This document shows, one piece after another, positions 19,284 to 28,501 of a stretch of 64,000 bases of DNA. Position 1 is the first letter of the stretch, and every line of letters starts with the position of its first letter. Source of the stretch: Mycobacterium sp. 852002-51971_SCH5477799-a (lineage in GTDB: Bacteria > Actinomycetota > Actinomycetes > Mycobacteriales > Mycobacteriaceae). The notes below the pieces were generated by a model. It saw only the letters and a list, made by a program, of their open reading frames with translations, did no database searches and was not told where the DNA came from. Position numbers and translations under genes: made by a program. The stretch covers positions 1 through 64,000 of the forward strand of contig NZ_LZIF01000083.1 of NCBI RefSeq assembly GCF_001667145.1, read 5' to 3'.

Positions 19284-20314
19284 ATGGGCAGCAACGGCCC
19301 GGGGGCGCGGCCGCTGGCGAGCGCGGCCGCGTCGGTGAGCAGTCCGGATAGTTGCTTGGGGTACACCGTCTCCCCCGCCGCGACCAGCGCGGCGATGTCG
19401 GCAGCGTCACACCAGCGGTGGCCGTGGATGTAGCTGCGTTCCAGTTCGGTTCGGCCCGTGCGCGACGGCTCGAATCGGTGGGTTCGGTAGACGAAGTAGA
19501 ACTCCTCGCTGTCGATCAGCGAGCCGTTGAACTCGAAGACCTCGTCGCGGCGCCACACCGGCCCGACCATTTCCGCCGGCGCGACACGCAGACCGGTTTC
19601 CTCGGCCAGCTCGCGCGCGGCGGCCTCGGCCAGCCGCTCCCCTTGCTGCACTTCGCCGCCCACCGTGAACCACCACTTCGGCGCGTGCTGGGCAGCCAGT
19701 GCGGGATCGGACCCGCACAGCAGCAGCACCGCACCGGTGTCGTCGAGCAGCACGACGCGCGCCGAGGTGCGGTGGTTGAGGACGCCGTCAAAGCCCAAGG
19801 CGCCGTGGGCCAGCGCGTGGGGCCGCTCAACGATCTCGAAATAGCTGGGCAGCGCGGCGGTCCCGCCGAGGTGGAACAGCCGCACCAGGGGCCGTTCGGC
19901 CAGGGCCAGGGTGTCACGGACCGCGTCGTTGTGAAAGCGGCGGGCCAGCACCACCCGGGCCTCGGCATCGGCCAGCTCGGCGATCAGACCGGCCGGCAGC
20001 GATGCCGGATCGACGCCGGCCAGCGCGGCCGACAGCTCGTTCTCGGCGTGTTCCCGAGCGGGCCGCGGCGCCCCCTCGGCGACGTCGGCCAGCGCCGCCA
20101 GCCGCCGCCCTTCGGGCGCCCCGCCGTAGGCGTCGATGGCGACGGCGCGCGACACCACCGCGCGCCTGCCCAGCGCACCGTCGAGCGCCTGCCAGGACAG
20201 GTCGTAGCGGACGTGGAGCCGGTCCAGCCGGTTGGCGGTGCGGTAGGCCCAGGCGCCGACGATTGCCAGCACCGCGATGAAGACCGCGACGGCGACGATC
20301 AGCCATGTCATCAA
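19277..20314 (-). CDS. Membrane-anchored NUDIX hydrolase
   Basis: The 345-residue product has an N-terminal membrane helix (about 3-23), a helical LemA-like region (about 30-150, LDRLHVRYDLSWQALDGALGRR) and a C-terminal NUDIX domain (about 185-325). The NUDIX box is recognisable as GEVQQGERLAEAAARELAEE followed by TGL, with the REx2EE core intact. The substrate is unknown. The start overlaps the pimA stop (ATGA), and the order equals Rv2609c after pimA. Confidence 0.88.
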   Translation of the reverse strand: MMTWLIVAVAVFIAVLAIVGAWAYRTANRLDRLHVRYDLSWQALDGALGRRAVVSRAVAIDAYGGAPEGRRLAALADVAEGAPRPAREHAENELSAALAGVDPASLPAGLIAELADAEARVVLARRFHNDAVRDTLALAERPLVRLFHLGGTAALPSYFEIVERPHALAHGALGFDGVLNHRTSARVVLLDDTGAVLLLCGSDPALAAQHAPKWWFTVGGEVQQGERLAEAAARELAEETGLRVAPAEMVGPVWRRDEVFEFNGSLIDSEEFYFVYRTHRFEPSRTGRTELERSYIHGHRWCDAADIAALVAAGETVYPKQLSGLLTDAAALASGRAPGPLLPIR

Positions 20315-21435
20315 CTGGCCACCTCAACCTTGGCGCCTGTCGCGGCGACCGTTTCGTACACCCGCATGATCTGGCTGGCCACCACCGACCAGTCGTAGCG
20401 CTGGACGGCCGCCGCACCGGCCGTCACGTAGCGTTCCCGCAGCACATCATCCTCCAGCACCGCGATCAGCGCATCGGCAAGCGCGTCGCCGTCGCCGACG
20501 GGCACCAGGCATCCGACGTCGCCGCTGGCCAGCACGCGACGGAAGGCGTCCAGGTCACTCGCCACCACCGGGGTGCCGGCGGCCAGCGCCTCGACCAGGA
20601 CGATGCCGAAACTCTCCCCGCCGAGGTTGGGCGCGCAATACACGTCGGCGCTGCGCATGGCCGAAGCCTTCCCGGCGTCGTCGACCTGGCCGAGGAAACG
20701 GACATGCTCCACCAATTCGCCTGCCTGGGCGCGCAATTGGTCTTCGTCACCGCGCCCGACGACCAGCAGCTGCACGTCGGGGAATCGCTCTACCACCGTC
20801 GGCAGCGCATCGAGCAGCACCGACATGCCCTTGCGCGGCTCGCCGTAGCGGCCCAGGAACAGCACCGTCTTGCCGGGGCGCGGGTAGCCGCCCAGATGCG
20901 GGGCCGAGGCGAACGAGGCGACGTCGACGCCGTTGGGAATCTCCACCGCGTCGGTGCCCAGCGCCTCCATCTGCCAGCGCCGGGCCAGATCGGAGACCGC
21001 GATCCGGCCGACGATCTTCTCGTGCATCGGGCGCAGGATGCCCTGAAACACCGTCAGCGTCAGCGATTTGGTGGTCGACGTGTGAAACGTGGCGACGATC
21101 GGGCCCTCGGCGATGTTGAGGGCCAACATGGACAGGCTCGGCGCGTTGGGCTCGTGCAGGTGCAGCACGTCGAAATCGCCTTCGGCGAGCCACTTTTTCA
21201 CCTTGCGGTGGGTGGCCGGCCCGAACCGCAGCCGGGCCACCGACCCGTTGTAGGGAATCGGGACGGCCTTGCCCGCCGAGACGACGTAGTCGGGCAGTTC
21301 GGCGTGCGGCGAGGCCGGTGCGAGCACGCTGACGTCGTGCCCCCGGGCGCGCATCACCTCGGCCAGCTGCAGGACGTGCGACTGCACCCCGCCCGGAACG
21401 TCGAACGAGTAGGGACAGATCATCCCGATCCGCAT
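20311..21435 (-). CDS. pimA: Phosphatidylinositol alpha-mannosyltransferase PimA
   Basis: PimA transfers the first mannose from GDP-mannose to phosphatidylinositol on the inner membrane face. The 374-residue GT-B/GT4 enzyme starts MRIGMICPYSFDVPGGVQSH and has ATFHTSTTKS, FLGRYGEPRKG and the donor-site E-x7-E in GESFGIVLVE (near 275). The start at 21435 shares one base with the patA stop. It forms an operon with pgsA and patA. Confidence 0.96.
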   Translation of the reverse strand: MRIGMICPYSFDVPGGVQSHVLQLAEVMRARGHDVSVLAPASPHAELPDYVVSAGKAVPIPYNGSVARLRFGPATHRKVKKWLAEGDFDVLHLHEPNAPSLSMLALNIAEGPIVATFHTSTTKSLTLTVFQGILRPMHEKIVGRIAVSDLARRWQMEALGTDAVEIPNGVDVASFASAPHLGGYPRPGKTVLFLGRYGEPRKGMSVLLDALPTVVERFPDVQLLVVGRGDEDQLRAQAGELVEHVRFLGQVDDAGKASAMRSADVYCAPNLGGESFGIVLVEALAAGTPVVASDLDAFRRVLASGDVGCLVPVGDGDALADALIAVLEDDVLRERYVTAGAAAVQRYDWSVVASQIMRVYETVAATGAKVEVAS

Positions 21436-22415
21436 CAGGTTTCCTTCAGCCGCGCCTGTTTGGCCTCGGGGAGGTCGGCCAGCCACTGCGGCTGCATCAT
21501 GTGCCAGTCCTGGGGGCAGGCGGCGATGTTCTTCTCGAACTGATCGGCCATCGCCTGGGTGATGACGCTGACGTCGCCGCTGGTGCAATCCAGCGGCGGG
21601 CCGATAAAGACGCCCCAGCCTCGGTCCTCGAACCAGCAGTGGGCCGGCAGCAGGGCCGCCCCGGTCGCGATGGCCAGTTTCGCCGGGCCGGCCGGCAGCC
21701 GGGTGGGCTCACCGAAGAAGTCGACCTGCACGCCGGTGCGGGTGAGGTCGCGTTCGGCCATCAGGCACACCACGCGGTTGGCCCGCAGCCGATCGCACAA
21801 CACGTCGAACGGCGGCCGTTCTCCCCCGGACAGGGGCAGCACCTCGAAGCCGAGGCCTTCACGGTAGGCAATGAAGCGCCGGTACAGCGATTCGGGTTTG
21901 AGGCGCTCGGCGACGGTGGTGAAGGTGCCGTGTGTCTGCGCCAGCCATACCCCGGCCATGTCCCAATTGCCGCTGTGCGGCAAGGCGATCACCGCGCCGC
22001 GGCCGCTGTTCAGCGCCGCTTCGATGTTGCCTGACCCGAGGACCGAGTCGTGGAGTTCGCGGCCCAGCTTGACCAGGTCCATGCCCGGCAGGCGGAACGC
22101 CTCGCGCCAGTAGCGGGCATAGGAGGCCAGTGAGGCCCGCATCAGCGAGTCGGGCACGTCCTCGGGCGGCACCCCGATGACGCGAGCCAGGTTCTTGCGC
22201 AGCTGGTCGGGGCCGCCGCCGCGGGCGGCATAACGCGCCCCGGCCTCAAAGGCGTTGCGCGCGGCGAACTCCGGCATCGCACGTACCGCCATCCAGCCCG
22301 ACGCGTACGCCCAGTCGGCGCTCACCCCGCCCGTGACACGGCCCACCACGCCGCTTGCCAACCGGCGCAGGGGTTGTGCCCCAATCATTTTCATGCCCGG
22401 CGGAGTGGGGATCAT
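21435..22415 (-). CDS. patA: PIM acyltransferase (PatA)
   Basis: This membrane-associated acyltransferase places palmitate on the 2-linked mannose of PIM. The 326-residue product has the LPLAT motif block PHSGNWDMAG (H-x4-D, near 125), FTTVAERLKPESLYRRFI, the MAERDLTRTGVQVDFFGEPT block and a conserved end DWHMMQPQWLADL. The ATG at 22415 overlaps the pgsA stop (ATGA). It corresponds to Rv2611c. Confidence 0.93.
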   Translation of the reverse strand: MIPTPPGMKMIGAQPLRRLASGVVGRVTGGVSADWAYASGWMAVRAMPEFAARNAFEAGARYAARGGGPDQLRKNLARVIGVPPEDVPDSLMRASLASYARYWREAFRLPGMDLVKLGRELHDSVLGSGNIEAALNSGRGAVIALPHSGNWDMAGVWLAQTHGTFTTVAERLKPESLYRRFIAYREGLGFEVLPLSGGERPPFDVLCDRLRANRVVCLMAERDLTRTGVQVDFFGEPTRLPAGPAKLAIATGAALLPAHCWFEDRGWGVFIGPPLDCTSGDVSVITQAMADQFEKNIAACPQDWHMMQPQWLADLPEAKQARLKET

Positions 22416-23053
22416 GGCTCGCTCACCAGCCGGTCGGTCGCGCCCGGCGAGGTGCGCACCGCATGCAGCCGCTGCGCGCAGGTAAGGAGGCTGGCCACCG
22501 CCAGCACCCACATCGCCACGGGCAGCGCGGGCGGCCACGCGACGAACGGAAAGTCGGACACGCCCGCGCCGGCGAGCACGATGATGAGCCGTTCCGGCCG
22601 TTCGATCAACCCGCCGTCGCCGCGCAGTCCGCTGGCTTCGGCACGGGCCTTGATGTAGGAGATCACCTGCGATGTGACCAGGCAGATCAGCGTGGCGACC
22701 GCCAACAGCTTGTCGTGCAGCCCGAAGGCGATCCACCACAGCAGCCCGCAGAACACCGCGCCGTCGCTGAGCCGGTCACAGGTGGCGTCCAGCACGGCGC
22801 CGAACCGAGTGCCGCCGCCGCGTTCCCGGGCCATCGCCCCGTCGAGCATGTCGAAGAGGACGAAGAACCAGACCACGCACGCCCCGGCGAACAGCTTGCC
22901 CATCGGGAACAGCGTCAGCGCCCCCGCCACCGCAACGATGGTCCCCAGGATGGTGACGACGTCGGGGGTCAATCCCACCCGCAAGGCCGCCCGTGCGGTC
23001 GGAGTGGTCAGCCGCGCGAACGCCGCCCGCGACAGGAACGGCACCTTGCTCAT
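22412..23053 (-). CDS. pgsA1: Phosphatidylinositol phosphate synthase
   Basis: This CDP-alcohol phosphatidyltransferase joins CDP-diacylglycerol and inositol phosphate, the first step to PIM lipids. The 213-residue product has about six membrane helices and the full signature D-x2-DG-x2-AR-x8-G-x3-D-x3-D, seen as DMLDGAMAR followed by FGAVLDATCDR (about 65-91). The start MSKVPFLSRAAF at 23053 is preferred; the 14-residue upstream extension runs into a repeat sequence. It belongs to the thrS–pimA operon. Confidence 0.95.
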   Translation of the reverse strand: MSKVPFLSRAAFARLTTPTARAALRVGLTPDVVTILGTIVAVAGALTLFPMGKLFAGACVVWFFVLFDMLDGAMARERGGGTRFGAVLDATCDRLSDGAVFCGLLWWIAFGLHDKLLAVATLICLVTSQVISYIKARAEASGLRGDGGLIERPERLIIVLAGAGVSDFPFVAWPPALPVAMWVLAVASLLTCAQRLHAVRTSPGATDRLVSEP

Positions 23054-23062
23054 CTGCGCCGC

Positions 23063-23116
23063 TCTCCCCCGCAAGCGCGTGGCGGTACCTCCCACTCGTG
23101 GGGGCGCACCCCCACC
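23063..23116. repeat. GC-rich interspersed repeat, copy 1
   Basis: TCCCCCGCAAGCG near 23065 and a nearby CCCAC-TCGTGGGGGCG-CACCCCCAC hairpin-like segment separate pgsA from the HIT gene. The first element and a GTGCCCCCAC-like ending recur at 46049-46075 inside a permease gene. It looks like one copy of a dispersed mycobacterial intergenic repeat. Confidence 0.6.
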
Positions 23117-23150
23117 TCATCGCTTCGCTCTGCATTGTCGCCGACGCGGC

Positions 23151-23732
23151 TCATGGTTGTTTCGTCCACTCCGTGGCCAGGAGCTGGCGCGTCTCGCGCA
23201 GCAACTGCGGGATCACCTTCGACCCGCCGACGATGGTGATGAAGTTCGCGTCACCGCCCCAGCGCGGCACCACGTGCACGTGCAGGTGCTCGGCGAGTGA
23301 ACCACCGGCTGATGTGCCCAGGTTCAGGCCGACGTTGAAACCGTGCGGTCGCGAGACGTTTTTGATGACGCGAATTGCCTTTTGAATGAAGGACATCAGC
23401 TCCGCGCTTTCGGGGTCGGTCAGGTCCTCGAGCTCGGACACCCTCCGGTAGGGCACCACCATCAGATGTCCGGGGTTGTAGGGGTAGAGGTTGAGCACGG
23501 CGTAGACCAGCTCCCCGCGGGCGACCACCAATCCGTCTTCGTCGGCGAGGTGCGGAATGTCGGTGAACGGCTGCTCGGTTTTGCCGTTGTCGCGCTTCAT
23601 CGGCGCTTCGGCCAGGTAGGTCATCCGATAGGGCGTCCACAACCGCTGCAGGTGATCTCGCTCGCCGACACCCCTGTCCAGGATGGTGTCGTCGGCACCC
23701 TGCTCGGCCGGTTCGCGATCAGTCACGGTCAC
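23151..23732 (-). CDS. HIT family protein, AP4A phosphorylase-like
   Basis: The 193-residue product carries the histidine-triad motif [13 protein letters not shown] (about 146-158) and the N-terminal [12 protein letters not shown] characteristic of the actinobacterial group containing Rv2613c, described as a diadenosine tetraphosphate phosphorylase. Its GTG overlaps the thrS stop (GTGA), giving translational coupling. All three triad histidines are present. Confidence 0.9.
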   Translation of the reverse strand: MTVTDREPAEQGADDTILDRGVGERDHLQRLWTPYRMTYLAEAPMKRDNGKTEQPFTDIPHLADEDGLVVARGELVYAVLNLYPYNPGHLMVVPYRRVSELEDLTDPESAELMSFIQKAIRVIKNVSRPHGFNVGLNLGTSAGGSLAEHLHVHVVPRWGGDANFITIVGGSKVIPQLLRETRQLLATEWTKQP

Positions 23733-25783
23733 TCACCACTTGACACTTTCACGAGTTCGGCTGTGGGCACGGAGTTCTCACGGTCGGCGATCCACTTCAC
23801 GATCGCATCGACCGCACTGTCGCGCGGCACGCCGTTGATCTGCGTGCGGTCACCGAAGCGGAAGCTGACCGCGCCGGCCTGCACGTCGCGGTCACCGGCC
23901 AGCAGCATGAACGGCACTCGCTGGGCGGTGTGGTGGACGATCTTCTTGGCCATCCGGTCATCACTGGCGTCGACCTCGACCCGCACTCCGTGCGACTTCA
24001 GCTGTGCGGCAACGTTTTCCAGGTAGTCGACGTGCTCATCGGCGACCGGGATGCCCACCGCCTGCACCGGCGCCAGCCACGCCGGGAACGCCCCCGCGTA
24101 GTGCTCGGTGAGGATGCCGAAGAACCGCTCGATCGACCCGAAGAGCGCCCGGTGAATCAGCACCGGCCGCTGCCGCGAGCCGTCCGACGCGGTGTATTCG
24201 AGCTCGAATCGGTCCGGCATGTTGAAGTCGAGCTGGATGGTCGACATCTGCCAGCTGCGGCCCAACGCGTCCTTGACCTGCACCGAAATCTTCGGCCCGT
24301 AGAACGCCGCGCCGCCCGGGTCGGGAACGAAATGCAACCCCGACGCCTCGGCGACCTCCCGCAGGACCTCGGTGGCCTCGTCCCACATCTCGTCGGAGCC
24401 CGAGTACTTCTCCGGGTCTTTGGTGGACAGTTCCAGGTAGAAGTCGTTGAGTCCATAGTCGGCCAGCAGATCGAGCACGAAGCGCAGCAGCGAGGTCAGC
24501 TCATCGCGCATCTGCTCTCGCGTGCAGTAGATGTGGGCGTCGTCCTGGGTCATGCCGCGCACCCGGGTCAGCCCGTGCACCACGCCCGACTTCTCGTAGC
24601 GGTACACGCTGCCGAACTCGAAGAGCCGCAACGGAAGCTCGCGATACGAGCGACCGCGTGACCGATAGATCAGGTGGTGCATCGGGCAGTTCATCGGCTT
24701 GAGGTAGTAGTCCTGGCCGGGCTTGCGCACCGTCCCGTCCGCGTTGAACTCCGCGTCGAGGTGCATGGGCGGGTACATGCCGTCGGCGTACCACTCCAGG
24801 TGACCCGACGTGATGTAGAGCTGCTCCTTGGTGATGTGCGGGGTGTTGACGAACTCGTACCCGGCCTCGATGTGCTTGCGCCGCGAGTACTCCTCCAGCT
24901 CGCGACGGATGATGCCGCCCTTGGGGTGGAAAACCGCCAGGCCGGAACCGATTTCGTCGGGGAAGCTGAACAAGTCCAGCTCGCTTCCCAGCTTGCGGTG
25001 GTCGCGGCGTTGCGCCTCCTCGATCAGCTCGAGGTAGGCATCCAGCGCCTCCTGCGATTCCCAGGCGGTGCCGTAGATGCGTTGCAGGCTGGCGTTGCTC
25101 TGGTCGCCGCGCCAGTAGGCTGCCGAGCTACGAGTGAGCTTGAACGCCGGGATGTGCTTGGTGGTCGGGATGTGCGGCCCGCGGCACAGGTCACCCCAAA
25201 CCCGTTGCCGGGTGCGAGGATTGAGGTTGTCGTAGGCCGTGAGCTCGTCGCCGCCGACCTCCATGATGTCGGGATCGCCGGACTTGTCGTCGACGAGTTC
25301 GAGCTTGTACGGCTCGTTGGCCAGTTCAGTGCGCGCCTGGTCTTTGGACTCATACACGCGCCGCTCGAACAGCTGGCCCTCTTTGACGATCTGACGCATC
25401 CGCTTTTCCAGCGCCGTGAGGTCTTCCGGTGTGAACGGCTCGACGACGTCGAAGTCGTAGTAGAAGCCGTCGGCGATGGGCGGCCCGATGCCCAGCTTGG
25501 CGTCCGGGAACAGCTCCTGTACGGCCTGGGCCAACACGTGTGCGGCCGAATGCCGGATCACGCTGCGGCCCTCGTCGGTGTTGGCGGCCACGGGGACGAC
25601 GTCGGCATCGGCGTCGGGTGTCCAGCTCAGATCGCGCAGCCTGCCCTCAACGTCGCGCACCACCACGACGGCATCGGGCGCGCCCCGGCGCGGCAGCCCC
25701 GCCTCGCCGACCGCGGCGGCCGCCGTGGTCCCGGCGGGCACCCGGATCGGGGCGTGCGGGGCGTCGTTGGCGGCGGCGCTCAT
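23729..25783 (-). CDS. thrS: Threonyl-tRNA synthetase
   Basis: The 684-residue class II synthetase charges tRNA-Thr. It has an N-terminal TGS domain (about 12-75), the second editing domain with [15 protein letters not shown] (about 80), the catalytic core with [25 protein letters not shown] (zinc Cys near 360), class II motif 2 FRYE-like VYRYEKSG, motif 3 GxxxR in [11 protein letters not shown], and an anticodon-binding end. It is the head gene of the operon running to the NUDIX gene. Confidence 0.97.
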   Translation of the reverse strand: MSAAANDAPHAPIRVPAGTTAAAAVGEAGLPRRGAPDAVVVVRDVEGRLRDLSWTPDADADVVPVAANTDEGRSVIRHSAAHVLAQAVQELFPDAKLGIGPPIADGFYYDFDVVEPFTPEDLTALEKRMRQIVKEGQLFERRVYESKDQARTELANEPYKLELVDDKSGDPDIMEVGGDELTAYDNLNPRTRQRVWGDLCRGPHIPTTKHIPAFKLTRSSAAYWRGDQSNASLQRIYGTAWESQEALDAYLELIEEAQRRDHRKLGSELDLFSFPDEIGSGLAVFHPKGGIIRRELEEYSRRKHIEAGYEFVNTPHITKEQLYITSGHLEWYADGMYPPMHLDAEFNADGTVRKPGQDYYLKPMNCPMHHLIYRSRGRSYRELPLRLFEFGSVYRYEKSGVVHGLTRVRGMTQDDAHIYCTREQMRDELTSLLRFVLDLLADYGLNDFYLELSTKDPEKYSGSDEMWDEATEVLREVAEASGLHFVPDPGGAAFYGPKISVQVKDALGRSWQMSTIQLDFNMPDRFELEYTASDGSRQRPVLIHRALFGSIERFFGILTEHYAGAFPAWLAPVQAVGIPVADEHVDYLENVAAQLKSHGVRVEVDASDDRMAKKIVHHTAQRVPFMLLAGDRDVQAGAVSFRFGDRTQINGVPRDSAVDAIVKWIADRENSVPTAELVKVSSGE

Positions 25784-25891
25784 GAGGCTGGTTCTCCAAG
25801 GGTCGAGTTCTCGATGATCGTTGCCATGCTATCGGGGCAGGCCTCTAGAGAACCCCAGGCATTAGGAGCCGCGGGGCGCCGCCGCTATCGC

Positions 25892-25946
25892 GACACATAA
25901 ACCACGCACCCGACACGCCGATGCAGGTGTGCATGGTTTATGTCTC
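25892..25946. repeat. Imperfect palindromic intergenic element
   Basis: GACACATAAACCACGCAC (25892-25909) pairs with 25929-25946 with two mismatches across a 19-nt loop. It lies between thrS and the thioesterase gene. Its sequence is unlike the flanking genes and suggests a dispersed element or a folded RNA. Confidence 0.55.
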
Positions 25947-25968
25947 GGCACGTCGGTGCCGTCCGAGC

Positions 25969-26595
25969 TCAGGGCTGACCGGGTTTGAGCCGTACGAACA
26001 GCGCGTCGGCCTCGGTCAGCAACCGATCGCCGTCGGTCAACCGGCCCGACACGAAGATCTTGCGCCCGTCCACCCGGTCGATGCCCGCGTCGAACTGCAG
26101 TTCCTTTTCCACCGGAACGATGTGCCGGTAGTCAATCTTGAGGTAGGCGGTGCGCTGCCGCGGGTTGCCGGTGAGCACCGAGGCCGACAACCCGAGGATG
26201 GAGTCGAACAGCATGCCCAGCGCGCCGCCGTGCACGGCGCCGTTGCGGCCCAGATGGAACCGGGCGAAACGGGCCTGGCCATGGATCCGACCGTCCTCGC
26301 CTTTGTGTGCCGACATCGGGATCGTCAGGATGTTGCCGCGCATCGGCAGGTCCATCCGCCGACCCGACGGCGACGCCCACTCGTCGGCGTCGAACGGCGC
26401 CAGCAACGCCGACACCTTCTCCACCAGGTCAGCGGCCTCGCTGATCACCTCGTCGGGCGCGTCGGCGGCCCGGGCGTGGTCCTGCAACGAGCGCACGGCG
26501 TCGATGAACCTGCCGTAGTCGGGCCCGCCCTTGGTCGTCGGCTCCGGGGGGTTGAAGCCACCCCCGGGGTGTCGCTGGTGTTCGGCCACCACCAC
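25969..26595 (-). CDS. PaaI/THEM4-type hotdog thioesterase
   Basis: The 208-residue product has a helical N-terminal part and one hotdog domain (about 95-205). The active-site motif GAVHGGALGMLFDS (near 125) and the central strand AYLKIDYRHIVPVE are typical of PaaI-like acyl-CoA thioesterases. The natural acyl-CoA is unknown. It is followed on the same strand (upstream side) by an aldo-keto reductase; the 36-bp gap allows an operon. Confidence 0.85.
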   Translation of the reverse strand: MVVAEHQRHPGGGFNPPEPTTKGGPDYGRFIDAVRSLQDHARAADAPDEVISEAADLVEKVSALLAPFDADEWASPSGRRMDLPMRGNILTIPMSAHKGEDGRIHGQARFARFHLGRNGAVHGGALGMLFDSILGLSASVLTGNPRQRTAYLKIDYRHIVPVEKELQFDAGIDRVDGRKIFVSGRLTDGDRLLTEADALFVRLKPGQP

Positions 26596-26631
26596 ACCGT
26601 ATTGCCCGGCGGGCGGGCTTTCGCGCGGTGG

Positions 26632-27516
26632 TCAGGCCGGCTGTTGCGCCCCGGCGGCCGACAGGGTTTCGAACTCGTCGTCGGAGAGCTCGATCTGCGC
26701 GGCGGCGACGTTCTCCTCCAGGTGCGCAACCTTGGACGTACCCGGGATCGGCACCATCACCGGCGAGCGTTTCAGCAACCACGCCAGCGCCAGCTGTGAG
26801 GGCGACGCGTCGTGGTCGGCGGCGATGCGCTGCAGCGGGCCGTCGGGGGCGGCCAACGGCCCGGCGGCCAGCGGGAACCACGGGATGAACCCGATGCCCT
26901 GCTTGGTCGCGGCGTCCAGCAGCGGCTCGGCGGCGCGGGCGGTCAGGTTGTACATGTTCTGCACCGACACGATCTCGGTGATACGCCGGGCCGCGTTCAG
27001 CTGGGCGACGTCGATCTCGGACAGGCCGATGTGGCGGATCTTGCCCTCGTTCTTCAGGGTGAGCAGCTCGCCCACCTGATCTTCCAGCGGGAAGTTCTTG
27101 TCGATGCGGTGCAGCTGGAACAAATCGATGGTGTCCACGCCCAGCCGGCGCAGGCTCATCTCGCATTCCTGGCGCAGGTAGCTCGGATTGCCCAACGGAA
27201 TCCAGATGTCCGGGCCGGTGCGCAGCAGGCCCGCCTTGGTCGCGATCACCAGACCGTCGTAGGGATGCAGCGCCTCGCGGATGATGTCCTCGGACACGTA
27301 GGGGCCGTAGGAATCGGCGGTGTCGATGAAGTTCACCCCGAGTTCGACCGCCCGGCGCAGCACCCGGACGCACTCGTCGCGGTCGTCGGGCGGGCCCCAC
27401 ACGCCCTTGGCCGTCAGGCGCATGGCGCCGAAGCCGAGTCGGTTGACGGTCAGGTCGCCGCCGAAGGTGAATGTCCTGGATGCCCCTGCAACAGTTTTCG
27501 AGTTTTCTGCGGTCAC
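26632..27516 (-). CDS. Aldo-keto reductase
   Basis: The 294-residue TIM-barrel oxidoreductase reduces aldehydes or ketones with NADPH. Catalytic elements: DTADSYGPYVSEDII (Asp and Tyr), VIATKAG (Lys) and LFQLHRID (His), with the cofactor-side IPGTSKVAHLEENVAA near the C-terminus. The GTG at 27516 (MTAENSKTVAGA) is preferred; farther in-frame sequence overlaps the divergent gene at 27574. Substrate unknown. Confidence 0.9.
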   Translation of the reverse strand: MTAENSKTVAGASRTFTFGGDLTVNRLGFGAMRLTAKGVWGPPDDRDECVRVLRRAVELGVNFIDTADSYGPYVSEDIIREALHPYDGLVIATKAGLLRTGPDIWIPLGNPSYLRQECEMSLRRLGVDTIDLFQLHRIDKNFPLEDQVGELLTLKNEGKIRHIGLSEIDVAQLNAARRITEIVSVQNMYNLTARAAEPLLDAATKQGIGFIPWFPLAAGPLAAPDGPLQRIAADHDASPSQLALAWLLKRSPVMVPIPGTSKVAHLEENVAAAQIELSDDEFETLSAAGAQQPA

Positions 27517-27573
27517 TTGTACGACCGTACGCGCCGAATGCGGCGACGCGTCTCGGCGTGGCAAGCTGAGCAC

Positions 27574-28074
27574 GTGGACCTGCGAGCGCTTGAGGAACTC
27601 CCCCTGACCTACGCCGAAGTGGGTGCGACGGCGTCCGGCGAATTGCCCGCGGGATACGACCATCAGCACGCCGAGCGCCAAATCGGCACGGGCGAACAGC
27701 GTTTCGAGCAAGCGGCGGCCGCCGTCATGCGCTGGGGCATGCAGCGCGGATCCGGGCTGCGGGTGCATGCCAGCTCCGAGGTCGCCGTCGTCGACGCGGT
27801 AGTGGTGGTGAAGATGGGCTTTCTACCGGCGCCCTGCCGCGTCGTCTACGTCGTCGATGAACCCGACATCCGCGGCTTCGGCTATGGCACCCTGCCAGGC
27901 CATCCGGAGTCGGGCGAGGAACGGTTCGTGGTTCGTCGCGACCCGGTCACCTCGGCGGTCTATGCGGAAGTGTCGGCCTTCTCCCGGCCCGCGACCTGGT
28001 GGAGCAAGGCCGGCGGGCCGGTGGTGAAGGTGGGTCAGCGCCTCATCGCCAGGCGCTACCTGCGCGCGGTCTGA
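27574..28074 (+). CDS. DUF1990 family protein
   Basis: The 166-residue product resembles DUF1990: opening LTYAEVGATASGELPAGYDH, the core VYVVDEPDIRGFGYGTLPGHPESGEERF and ending SFSRP-like SAFSRPATWWSKAGGPVVK. Function unknown. It starts with GTG at 27574, divergent from the aldo-keto reductase with a 57-bp gap that must hold both promoters. Confidence 0.83.
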   Translation: MDLRALEELPLTYAEVGATASGELPAGYDHQHAERQIGTGEQRFEQAAAAVMRWGMQRGSGLRVHASSEVAVVDAVVVVKMGFLPAPCRVVYVVDEPDIRGFGYGTLPGHPESGEERFVVRRDPVTSAVYAEVSAFSRPATWWSKAGGPVVKVGQRLIARRYLRAV

Positions 28075-28185
28075 CGCGCCGCGACACCGACGGCCATCAC
28101 GCGTTCGGCCGATACCGGCGAGCCGGTTGTCGAGATCCTGCACCGGGTCGCCCGCGAGTACGGCCACGAGATCGGCACCACCTCC

Positions 28186-28464
28186 GTGGGGTCGGTGCCC
28201 CCGAAAGATGCCGCCGCCGCGCTGCAGCGCGCCGTCGCGGTGCTGCGCCGATTCGGCTACGAGCCACGCTTTTGCGACAGTGAGGTCGAGCTCGCCAACT
28301 GCCCATTCCACGCGCTGGCGCAGGAGCAGACGGAGCTGGCCTGCAGCATGAACCACGCGCTGATCACCGGTGTGGCCGATGCGCTGGCGCCGCACGGTCC
28401 GGACGCCCGACTCTGCCCCGGCCGGGACCGGTGTTGCGTCGTGCTCAGGGCCGGCGACCAGTAG
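28186..28464 (+). pseudogene. Regulator C-terminal domain without its HTH
   Basis: The frame encodes a domain clearly like the C-terminal half of the regulator at 30264-30956: GYEPRFCDSEVELANCPFHALA against GFAPEHRVSNGEQQIGLRHCPF, the same C-x13-C spacing, and further cysteines near the end (CPGRDRCC). The same frame is open back to 28075, directly after the DUF1990 stop, but no good start and no helix-turn-helix precede it. A GTG at 28186 would give 92 residues. It is most likely a remnant that lost its DNA-binding part; a free-standing sensor domain is possible. Confidence 0.6.
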
Positions 28465-28501
28465 GGTCGTCGGGCGTCACACCGGCCTGACGGCCAGGAG
28501 G

